This document shows, piece after piece, positions 1-6,164 of a DNA stretch of 6,164 nucleotides. The DNA comes from Clostridia bacterium (GTDB lineage: Bacteria > Bacillota > Clostridia > Christensenellales > DTU072). Location: NCBI GenBank assembly GCA_028703745.1, contig JAQVME010000091.1:1-6164 (forward strand), written 5' to 3'. Below the pieces are notes generated by a model. The model was given only the letters and a program-made list of their open reading frames with translations. It ran no database searches and was not told where the DNA came from. The translations under genes were made by a program, and so were the position numbers. Positions within the stretch are counted from its first letter, which is position 1. Each line of letters opens with the position of its first letter.

Positions 1-3000
1 TTATCGAGGGAGTCGTCTTGCTTATGGCGACAGCTACGTCGCCCTCTACTATATTATAGACGGCGTCGTTGTCGGGATAGAAACGGTACCTTACAGGAAC
101 GCCCACTTGCGGTACTACGCTTTCGTCGACAAAGCTCAATACGCCGGGAGTGGCGCCGTCAGGCACGTTGTTGAATGCTAGATTATAATTGGACAAATCC
201 TGACCGTAATAAATAGTCTTTCCTGCCTCTTTTACGGAGCTGACTACGGTGCCTATAACGGGGTCTTGCCCGATAACCTTGATCGTAGCTATGAATATTA
301 CGTTTGAGAAATTGTTGGAGGCGAAGGGTTTGAAAGACAATTCCACCTCGCGGTAATTTGCTTTGTCCATAATAGTATCCGGACGGGTGAATGCGAAAGT
401 ACCCGCTATAAGCGACGCCGTACCGGAAACCAGTTCGTCGTTTACGAATTTGCCCGTGCCTCTGATGTAAGCGAAGCCGCCTTGAATTTCGGAGTAGCCC
501 AGCGCATCGCCGACTCTTATATCAGTAAGCTTGGGCGAAACGATAACCGGCATACCCACTATTATGGTGAGTCTGCTCGCCCACTCCGCGTTGCCTTTGT
601 AGTTCTTGTCAGCGACTTCCGCCGTAATAACGTACACTCCTCTTTCTCTGGGAGCCGATTTTGAGCGGTTGTAGAAGATGTCGATCATGACATTCTCGCC
701 GGAATCGATATACGCGCTGATGTAATGCGGCTGTTGGTTGTATTGAACGGTGGTTGCGCCATAGAACACTATTTCAGAGCTCAAGTCTTTCTGAAGTATA
801 TTCACCTGAGCCGTGCCGAATATTTCTTTCAGGTTGCGGGAATCGGTCGGCATAAATTTGTACATAACATTATGCACTCCCACCTCGAGATTCATTGTAT
901 TCTCGACAAGACTGTAGTTGCCCGACTTAATTTCGCCGTTGAATACTACCTCTCCTCCGTCAAATACCGCGGCGGCGCCGCTGTCGGTATACGTAAGAGG
1001 CGACACTATGGGGTGCATTCTGATGACAGGCGAGGCCTTCTCTATGGTATATACGAATTCGGCCGAGCCGGCATAGTTGGTGTCGTTAATTGATACTACC
1101 ATTACGTAGCTACCCACGTCAACAGGCTCTGTCGACGTAAACTCTCCGAGCTCGTCGTCAAAGAATTGTACGCTTCTTCTGAGAACGTACAACGCGCCCG
1201 GTATGACCTTGACTGCATTTACGTCAATCGTCAGTTGATTCCTAGGCAATCCCGAATATGTGTATTTGAACATTCCGTTGTAACTGAGAGCCACCTGCGC
1301 CTTGTTTATGAGAAGCGTGCTCTCAAAAGAAGCGGAATAACCGTTATTAAGGTTGGCAGGGAAATTTATTAGTATCTTGTACATGCCGGCGCTCGTAGGT
1401 TGAACATCGGTTATGTCACCTAGCTCACTACCATATACGGGCTGGAAACTCACCGCCGAACTGGCGGTGGAGGGCATATATTCGACCAAAACAGGCGGTC
1501 TGGTGCCGTAGGTCTGCAGGCTGTTCAAAATATTCAGTTGGGATATAGTAATAGTCAGCGTGCTGGTGGTATTTCCGGTATAATTGATATCACTTATGTC
1601 GAGAGAAACATTATAGATTCCGACGTCTCTCGGCGCGTCTTTTAGCGCTACATTGGCGCTCGTTGAAAAGGTTTGCCCGATAAGCACTTTTATGGGAGTG
1701 CCGGCCAAGTCCCGAGCGCTCGCCTTCAAGCTTATGATACCGTTATTATACGCTTGCACCCTGCTGGTTTCGTCCACAAAAATGTTTGCGGTAGCTTTAT
1801 TGATGACGTACGCCGCCTGAGCCGTGCCCTCATAGTTTGCATCGTCTATGGTTGCAATTAGGTCATAGATGTTGGCGTTCACCGGAATGGCGTTGCCGGG
1901 AGTGTTGAAGGTCAACCTCACCGCCAGCGGTCTGTCGAATTCTGTAGGCTCGTTGCCGGGCAGGCTGAGGTCGACATAGCTCTCCACTCCGCCCTCGTTT
2001 CTTATGACAATATTCGTGGTATATCCAGGGTTCTTGACAATTCCCGAATAGGTATGTACGAGGTTATTGAGGAAAACATTGGCGTCAGCCTTCTTTATAT
2101 TTATGGTGACCGTTATTTCTGCAGAGTTATAATTGTGGCTGTCTGACGGCACGAAAGTCACTGCGTACGATCTGTCGCCCACTCCGTCGGGAGGCGGAGG
2201 CGTACCATCCTTGAAAAGGAAAATGCCGTTGACTTGAATAAAAGTCGAAGGGTGCTGCATCTTGCCGCTTGTCAGATTGACTGCCGACATGTCGCTCATA
2301 TACTTTACAGTACCTGCCTGAGGCGCCGTATGCAGCGTGGGCGTTGCCTTCTGTATGATCAAAGTTTGCGTAAGCGTACCTTGAAAATTGTTGTTTAAGA
2401 CCTCGACGGTCATTGCATATTCTCCTGCCGGCGTAAACGCGTTCATGAGCACAGGCTCGTTCAGGCTGTTTTTGTATGCATATGTGACATTGAAGGAATT
2501 GTCTTGCACTTTTATATCGTTTATATATTTATAGATATTTACGGCGGGATTGTAAAAAACGTTGCCGTAAGTCTTTGTGACAATTCCGTCTGCGGCGTCA
2601 ACCGCCTCGACATCGGTTACGGCCTTGTTCACGGTCACGCTGATATCAAACGCAGCAACCGCTCTTACGTTCAGATCGTCGTCGGGTGTAAAGCTGAACG
2701 CAATTTTTTGTATGCCGGCGGAAGGCAGTTTGCCGACAGCGTCAATGTATCTAAGCGTGCCGGTAATCGGCAATCCGTTAACCGTAGGATTGACAAATAC
2801 ACCGCCTACGCTGATAATTTCGTTTATTGAATACGCGGGTTTATCTCCGGGAACTTTAATGAAGTGCTCAATATTAAGCTCGGCGGCTATGTCGCCGTAA
2901 GTAAGCTGACTGACCAATAGGTTTGAGAAGGAAGGCGCCGCTTTGACTACCGTGATGTTCCTCGGGAAGGTTGAGATGTTGAAATTTATTAAATCCCCGG

Positions 3001-6000
3001 GCACAAACGTCATATTCAGAGTGTATCTGTTCACCTGAAGAACGGTGTTTTTCATTTCGGTCACAAAAGCCTGTATGGTTTCTGTCGTCGGGTCAAAAAG
3101 TCTTGTGGCAAAAAGGTATTCACCGGGCACCACTCTCTTTTCGAAGCTCTCTACTCCTTGCTGGCTTATGGTGCGGAACATATATTCGGCAACGTAGCCC
3201 GCCCCGCCGGTGATGTTCACTTGGCTGAGCTTCTGTCCGTACGATATATGCCCGTTGATGGCGGGATTGTTTATTGGGGACGGATATGCAATTGTATATT
3301 CTGCTGCCGCATCGGCGTTGCCCTTCTTTATGATAAGACTCGTCGTTGCCTGACCAAAATAATTCCCCTTTATTTCTCCGTATTCGTTCTCGCTGTCTAC
3401 TATTACTCTTACTTGGTACTCTCCGGAATTAATGGGTCTGGTATCAATCCATTGGTTGTTGACAAAATATTCATACCGCCAATCAGAAATAGGTATATAC
3501 TGGTTTCCCCCCTGCATCACAAGAAAGGCCTGTGCTACGGGGTCAAAATCATTCTGATAATAACAAACGGCAGGTGTGGGCTGAACGAGCACGGCCTGTC
3601 TGTTTATGATAAATTTCAGATCCGTGCCCTCGGTCGTTTTTTGGTTGTCATAATTGCAGATTGCAAGGTCTGTGCGAACTCTTACTTCGTATATGCCCGC
3701 TTCAGAAGGAGCCTTAGTATCATAGTCGCTGTCGGGGCGACCCTGCCGCTTGTATTCGTATATAAGCTGCTGGTTGCCGGGGTTGGTGACGGCGTTTGCG
3801 TATCTGGTAACGTCTTTCTGATAAGTATAACTGAAAGTCGATTCCTGGAAAGAAATTTGAAGATTTGTGGAATAATGGACGTACAATGTAGTATTGTAGG
3901 TCATGACGTTGTAATTGTGTTCAAAAAGCTCCGAAGGCGTGAAAGTAACGGTAATATTCTTCTCTCCTTGAGAAGGTCTGATATACGCCATAGTGGTGTC
4001 AACGGGATATACTATTTTGAAAGAGCCTGCAACGGTGCCGTCTGACGAAGAACCCGTCGAATAAAGCATGTCGGGCTTGGTTGGGTCGGTGTTGGTACAT
4101 CTTATCGATGCGCTACCCATAGAGTTCTCATAATAAATGTCCTGAACCTCAAGTCCGGTGACAAACGGGTCGGCTTTATTTATGATAAAGGGTCCTGTGG
4201 CGTAGCCGAAGTAGTTTACGTCGACGATTTCACACTTGTAAAAATAAGAGCCCGCCTGCGTAAACATCGATTGGGAAACAAAATCCTCTTCCTCTGTCTG
4301 TTTGTAATATGTCAAAATCTCTATGCCCGAATATATCGTCGTAGGCTGCTCAATGCCCTTCGGCGCGCCGTCATAAACGGTTTCCGTCGAGCCTATCATA
4401 ATGGGAATCTGCTGTTTGAAGATAAAATAGAATTTCAAGTTTTCCATGTCTTGAAGGAATTCATCGGTCAGCACGATAGCCATTTGTTGCGAATAGTCGG
4501 GAACGGATAGCTTTACTTCAGTATAAGTTTTTTCGGTAAAATGCCCGAAGTCGCCCGAACTGAAATCGCCGTAATCAATATAGTTACAAACGTGCGCCCG
4601 CTGTCCGCTGTTGAAATATTGGAACAATCTGTACTGACTGCTCTTTTTTACGGAAAGCTGTATGTAAACAAGGTCGCCTCTCCGGTAACCTCTTGTAGCC
4701 GTCTTCTTGAAATCCTTGTCTGTTTCACTTTTGTAGGTGCCCAATTCCGAGGTTCCCAGCATGGCAACCGACGAACTGTTGGCGGCGGCAGACAGCTTGT
4801 CGCCTAGTGTAAAAAACATCTCGATGAAATAATCGGTGCAGTCTATTTTTATATTGGGATAAGCCACGACGGCGCTGATGTTGCCTACGTAATCGTACGA
4901 AACTATCCTCAAAGTATAGATTTTTTGTTTTTCGCTGCCTTGCATGGGGAAGAACAGCGGAACTACCCTGTTCGTGGAAGTAGCCGTTATGTTGTCCACC
5001 AGTATTTTTCTGATAGGCGAAACGATGGGGTCGGAGCCGTCCGTAGTATAGTACATTCTTTGCGTCGACCCGTTGCCGGTGATGAAGCTTGCCGGCGACA
5101 TTTCTACATTTATGTAGACGCCCCTTGTAGCGGGAGAGCCGTCCTGAAAGCCCTTGCTGTACCATTTGTCTATGTCATAATAGTCTCTCAAAAACGCATC
5201 GCTTTCGTTTATTTCGGGATCCTCGGGCGGCGAGGCGTCGCCTCTCAGCTCCAGCTTATGCCCCGTTCTGTTGAGACCTATGGAATACCCTTGCTGAAAT
5301 TTGCGCAGGAAGGGCTGCAACTCAAGCTCAGTTATGACGCCCGGCGGAACATCCAGCACGCGGAATTTTGCCACCTGTCCGGTAATATCAAAATCTCCGT
5401 CGATAATACGCTCGAGATACATTGACTCATAATTCCATTCTATAGTTGAAACCTTCGTGAGGTCTGCTCCCTCGCCTTCTTTGAAATAAAAATCCCTGAA
5501 TTCATTCTTTACGGTGATTTCTTGGTCGACATGGGTGATAAAAAACTTGTCTGCCGTTGCCGCGTCGTATGACATCGTCAGGTTTTCGTTGAGGTATCTG
5601 AGATTGGTCTTGACTTCGAAAACATCGCCGGGTTTGACGAAATCCTTGGCGCAATTGGCGTTTCTGTCCTCGCCGTCAATTATGGTTATGTCGCCGAAAT
5701 TGCTGGCGGCAGTGCGGAACTGCAAGCCTTGGTTCATCACTATGTCTATTTTGATATAAACTTGTGAAATGAGCGCGCCGATAGCCGACGAAATAAAGTC
5801 GTCGCCGCTGCCGAACCAGCCTCCGCTTTCTCCATAAGCGAGCTGAGCCTGACGGAAATTGTTGAAATCCAGCCGCAGCATAGCTCCGGCACCTATGCTA
5901 CCTAAAGTCACCGCGCCCGTGTTTCTGGTGGCGTTTAGTATTGCAGAGGGCAGAGTTTTTGAGACATTATTGCTGTCGGCAGGATTGCCGACAGGCATCC

Positions 6001-6164
6001 AAGTCAGCGTGACGTCACAGTAGTCTGCCGAAGAATCAAGTGCCGACGCTACAAAATACGCGTTCGCCGTCACCGTAAGCATAGGGTCGCGTATAGCCGC
6101 AATAAGGCTGCTCGACACACCGATTCGTGTCGACATGGCGATATTCGATTCAAGAGTCTTCGGA
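1..6164 (-). CDS. Giant repeat-rich surface/adhesin-like protein, internal fragment (both ends missing)
   Basis: One reading frame on the minus strand is open across the entire window: 2,054 codons with no stop, entering at the right edge and leaving at the left. No start is chosen. The first in-frame ATG (6134-6136) has no purine-rich ribosome binding site before it and no signal peptide after it, so the true start lies upstream. The fragment has a roughly 580-residue N-terminal part made of two unassigned modules around an Ig-like/chitobiase-C-like domain. This is followed by at least sixteen MBG/YDG-type Ig-like repeats. No transmembrane helix, catalytic motif, LPXTG, SLH or dockerin is visible. 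Families built this way are normally exported and act as adhesins or cell-surface stalks; that role is inferred. Eight cysteines all lie before residue 868. The repeats are strongly diverged, so the frame is not a recent tandem expansion. The coding assignment is very secure, the function only general. Confidence 0.96.
14..268 (-). repeat. Repeat unit 16, type B (residues 1966-2050)
   Basis: IYYGQDLSNYNL (1984-1995), PGVLSFVDE (2006-2014) and RYRFYPDNDAVYN (2025-2037) give all type B landmarks. The unit ends with AISKT (2046-2050). The next residues, TPSI, resemble the first residues of other units, so the array continues past the left edge. Confidence 0.75.
269..553 (-). repeat. Repeat unit 15, type B (residues 1871-1965)
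   Basis: MPVIVSPKLTDIRVGDAL (1871-1888), GTASLIAGTFAFTRPD (1914-1929) and SFKPFASNNFSN (1943-1954) reproduce the type B order, including the 'G-T-F-x-x-T-x-P' strand often seen in this repeat family. The linker IKVIG lacks Lys-Ala. Confidence 0.75.
554..787 (-). repeat. Repeat unit 14, type A (residues 1793-1870)
   Basis: FYGATTVQYNQQPHY (1800-1814) fills the opening. RGVYVITAEVADKNYKGNAEW (1841-1861) holds the G-x-Y and NY-x-G motifs. The linker LTIMVG (1865-1870) has no Lys-Ala. It is the shortest unit in the array and contains W1861, the last tryptophan in the window. Confidence 0.8.
788..1033 (-). repeat. Repeat unit 13, type B (residues 1711-1792)
   Basis: The opening SPVIRMHP and LTYTDSG (1723-1729) match type B. 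The closing KFMPTDSRNL (1769-1778) fits F-x-P-x-D-x-x-N, with NYN reduced to NL. The linker is NILQK (1788-1792). This is the shortest type B unit. Confidence 0.75.
1034..1297 (-). repeat. Repeat unit 12, type A (residues 1623-1710)
   Basis: KYTYSGLPRN (1633-1642), DVGSYVMVV (1682-1690), DTNYAGSAEF (1694-1703) and the linker YTIEKA (1705-1710) make this one of the best preserved type A units. Confidence 0.87.
1298..1540 (-). repeat. Repeat unit 11, type A (residues 1542-1622)
   Basis: LQTYGTRPPVLVEY (1549-1562) is a typical YG-T opening. SAGMYKILI (1591-1599) and the linker LLINKA (1617-1622) are canonical. The NY-x-G motif is changed to NNGYSASF (1606-1613). Confidence 0.8.
1541..1792 (-). 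repeat. Repeat unit 10, type A (residues 1458-1541)
   Basis: The opening Y-D-G is eroded to VQAYNNGI (1469-1476). The closing half is intact: DVGIYNVSLDISDINYTGN (1513-1531). The linker is TITIS, without the Lys-Ala pair. Confidence 0.8.
1793..2086 (-). repeat. Repeat unit 9, type A (residues 1360-1457)
   Basis: HTYSGIVKNP (1370-1379) is a near-consensus Y-S-G opening. ANIYDLIATIDDANYEG (1430-1446) and the linker YVINKA (1452-1457) are the closing strands. In this unit the usual 'AG-x-Y' is VNANIYD. At 98 residues it is the longest type A unit. Confidence 0.85.
2087..2344 (-). repeat. Repeat unit 8, type B, with a proline run (residues 1274-1359)
   Basis: The opening TPTLHTAP and YMSDMSAVNLTSG (1288-1300) align with the YG-x-x-L opening of other type B units. 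IFLFKDG (1314-1320) is followed by four prolines (1322-1325), AVTFVPSD (1334-1341), NYN (1344-1346) and the linker INIKKA (1354-1359). The proline run is a loop insertion not seen in the other units. Confidence 0.85.
2345..2620 (-). repeat. Repeat unit 7, type A (residues 1182-1273)
   Basis: KTYGNVFYNPAV (1197-1208), VTYAYKN (1226-1232), AGEYAMTV (1246-1253), NNFQG (1258-1262) and the linker LIIQKA (1268-1273) define a full type A unit. NF-x-G replaces NY-x-G. Confidence 0.85.
2621..2938 (-). repeat. Repeat unit 6, type B (residues 1076-1181)
   Basis: LTYGDIAAELNI (1087-1098), GTLRYID (1135-1141), AFSFTPDDDLNV (1155-1166) and the linker TVNKA (1177-1181) are all in the expected type B order. 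The NYN of other units is NVR here. Confidence 0.8.
2939..3313 (-). repeat. Repeat unit 5, type B, longest unit (residues 951-1075)
   Basis: At about 125 residues this is the longest unit. HISYGQKLSQV (972-982) is the classic type B opening. FVPGD (1053-1057) and INFN (1059-1062) are the closing motif, and VVKA (1072-1075) the linker. The extra length lies in residues of about 990-1045, between the opening and closing strands. Confidence 0.75.
3314..3592 (-). repeat. Repeat unit 4, type A (residues 858-950)
   Basis: WRYEYF (895-900), SGEYQVRV (913-920), NYFG (934-937) and the linker LIIKKGNA (943-950) identify a type A unit. It has an inserted loop ENEYGEIK (925-932) before NYFG. The last cysteine in the visible protein is C867, here. 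Two of the few tryptophans of the array (W895, W905) are in this unit. Confidence 0.75.
3593..3865 (-). repeat. Repeat unit 3, type A (residues 767-857)
   Basis: FSYTYQKD (777-784) stands where the Y-x-G motif is expected. The rest fits: IYEY (801-804), AGIYEVRV (822-829), CNYDN (836-840) and the linker IINRQA (852-857), in which the usual Lys is Arg followed by Gln. It contains cysteine C836. Confidence 0.65.
3866..4171 (-). repeat. Repeat unit 2, type B (residues 665-766)
   Basis: The start (DPFVTGLEVQDIYYENS) is poorly conserved and lacks the YG motif. The end is clear: ITVTFTPSE (737-745) followed by HNYN (749-752). One cysteine (C689) is present. The unit ends without the usual K-A linker, which makes the 766/767 boundary approximate. 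Confidence 0.65.
4172..4411 (-). repeat. Repeat unit 1, type A (residues 585-664)
   Basis: This is the most canonical unit. It has VYDG (596-599), AGSYFY (637-642), DVNYFG (648-653) and the closing FIINKAD (659-665). It marks the boundary between the unique N-terminal half and the stalk. It also holds a cysteine (C644) in the strand before NYFG, where type A repeats usually have Val, Thr or Ala. Confidence 0.85.
4412..4831 (-). other. Beta-rich module 2 with an RGD turn, family unknown (residues 445-584)
   Basis: This unrecognised module bridges the Ig-like domain and the MBG array. It starts with a Ser/Ala-rich stretch (457-464) and a Lys-rich segment (478-494). RGDLVYIQLSVKK follows (495-507), where the RGD lies at a predicted turn before a beta-strand. 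Later come aromatic-rich segments (residues 512-534, with C526) and a strand pair ending in FYFIF (578-582). Composition is rich in Tyr, Phe, Lys and Asp, unlike the Val/Asn/Thr-rich repeats that follow. Function is unknown; a ligand-binding role is possible from its position ahead of the stalk but is only inference. Confidence 0.4.
4832..5176 (-). other. Ig-like / chitobiase C-terminal-type domain (residues 330-444)
   Basis: The domain begins with a 'DKWYSKG' strand (332-338) followed by VYINVEMSP (349-357). It then carries YYTTDGSDP (371-379), a close match to the 'YTTDGSDP' hallmark of the chitobiase/beta-hexosaminidase C-terminal domain. It closes with YTLRIVSYDYVGNIS (416-430), equivalent to the 'Y-x-v-x-a-x-D-x-x-GN-x-S' strand of bacterial extracellular Ig-like repeats, and IKIDCTD (438-444), where 'ID-T-x-P' is usual. 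In this family such domains are non-catalytic accessory beta-sandwiches in secreted proteins. The Pro of the usual ending is missing and a Cys (C442) is present. Whether a profile search would name it chitobiase-C or another Ig-like family is open. Confidence 0.65.
5339..5716 (-). other. Beta-rich module 1, family unknown (residues 150-275)
   Basis: This segment is probably a beta-sandwich, judged from alternating strands such as DVFEVKTNLRY (180-190), FFITHV (207-212) and AKFRVLDV (265-272). A turn motif KPGD (177-180) opens the central strands. One cysteine (C171) and an aromatic cluster DFYF (224-227) are present. It sits between the unassigned N-terminus and the linker leading to the Ig-like/chitobiase-type domain. 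Its pattern (IKID just before it, a P/R-G-D turn, then FYF) is loosely repeated by the module at residues 445-584, which suggests but does not prove a duplication. No function can be assigned. Confidence 0.4.
5717..6163 (-). other. Unassigned N-terminal region of the giant protein (residues 1-149)
   Basis: I do not recognise a family here. The segment alternates hydrophobic and polar residues, as beta-sandwich domains do. It contains the stretch LTVTANAYFVASALDSS (residues 29-45), a single cysteine (C49), a Gly/Trp-rich patch GGWFGSGDDF (114-123) and a closing VYIKID (135-140). That closing motif resembles the IKID (438-441) that ends the clearer Ig-like domain further on, so residues of about 75-141 may be another divergent Ig-like domain. 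The segment continues from beyond the right edge, so its N-terminal boundary is unknown. Confidence 0.5.

Larger units (their letters stand above)
2..4411 (-). repeat. Array of at least 16 MBG/YDG-type Ig-like repeats (residues 585-2054, continuing left)
   Basis: About 70% of the visible protein is a tandem array of 78-125-residue beta-sandwich repeats, most joined by short 'I-N-K-A' type linkers (INKA, VNKA, IQKA, IKKA, IEKA). Type A units carry Y-D/S-G near the start and 'AG-x-Y' then 'NY-x-G' near the end, the signature of the YDG/MBG families. Type B units carry YG-x-x-L near the start and 'F-x-P-x-D-x-x-NYN' near the end. The order N to C is A B A A B B A B A A A A B A B B. Residues 2051-2054 (TPSI after K2049) look like the start of a seventeenth unit. 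These repeats are known mainly as structural stalks in large exported bacterial proteins. Units share only scattered residues, so there is no recent duplication. Confidence 0.85.

Noticed and set aside
1..3. TTA at the left edge as a stop codon (TAA on the minus strand)
   Set aside because: It is out of frame: the gene's codons fall on positions 2-4 (ATA), so the protein continues past the edge.
725..1093. 122-codon plus-strand open frame
   Set aside because: Same-register shadow of repeat units 12-14. No recognisable protein and no ribosome binding site context that would favour it.
2504..2900. Two overlapping plus-strand open frames of about 107 codons
   Set aside because: They overlap each other in different frames and lie opposite repeat units 6 and 7, whose motifs are clear.
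3158..4045. 295-codon plus-strand open frame
   Set aside because: It is in exact codon register with the minus-strand gene and exists because TTA/CTA/TCA codons are rare there. Its translation shows no domain pattern, while the opposite strand encodes repeat units 2-5 with clear motifs.
2..4411. CRISPR array or DNA-level tandem repeat
   Set aside because: The periodicity is at protein level only. There are no identical short DNA repeats with spacers.
4725..5425. Minus-strand 146-codon frame (4725-5165) and plus-strand 166-codon frame (4925-5425)
   Set aside because: The minus frame is out of register with the long open frame and has a Arg/Gln/His-rich composition typical of out-of-frame translation. 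The plus frame is an antisense shadow. Both overlap the Ig-like domain with its YYTTDGSDP motif.
6134..6136. In-frame ATG near the right edge as the gene start
   Set aside because: No purine-rich ribosome binding site precedes it, no signal peptide follows, and the frame is open upstream to the edge.

Overview
The whole window is the inside of one very large protein gene on the minus strand. Reading the reverse complement with codons on positions 2-4, 5-7 and so on up to 6161-6163, I checked every codon. There are 2,054 sense codons in a row and no stop. The frame runs off both edges, so the start (beyond the right edge) and the end (beyond the left edge) are not visible. Residues are numbered here from the right edge, with residue 1 at 6161-6163. 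No intergenic DNA, promoter, ribosome binding site, terminator, RNA gene, CRISPR array or mobile element can be supported. Plus-strand open frames such as 3158-4045 are shadows of this gene.

Layout, N-terminus (right) to C-terminus (left): residues 1-149 (5717-6163) are unassigned. Residues 150-275 (5339-5716) look like a beta-rich module. Residues 276-329 are a linker with an acidic, proline-containing stretch. Residues 330-444 (4832-5176) are an Ig-like domain with a YYTTDGSDP motif like the chitobiase C-terminal family and a closing 'D-x-x-GN-x-S ... ID' motif. Residues 445-584 (4412-4831) are a second unassigned beta-rich module. From residue 585 to the left edge (2-4411) the protein is an array of sixteen divergent Ig-like repeats of the MBG/YDG kind, with a seventeenth starting at the edge.

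The repeats come in two flavours. Type A has an N-terminal Y-D/S/G-G motif and a C-terminal 'AG-x-Y ... NY-x-G ... I-N-K-A'. Type B has 'YG-x-x-L', then 'G-x-F', then 'F-x-P-x-D-x-x-NYN'. The order is A B A A B B A B A A A A B A B B.

Such proteins are typically secreted or displayed on the cell surface, where the repeats act as a stalk holding adhesive or binding domains away from the cell. That role is inferred: neither the signal peptide nor the cell-wall or membrane anchor is inside the window. Base composition a little under half GC, together with chitobiase-type plus MBG repeat architecture, fits a Firmicutes (Clostridia-like, perhaps uncultured gut) bacterium. This is a weak inference, as Bacteroidota and other phyla also carry such repeats. 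I see no multi-gene system here; what is unusual is the size of the protein and its mixed architecture.
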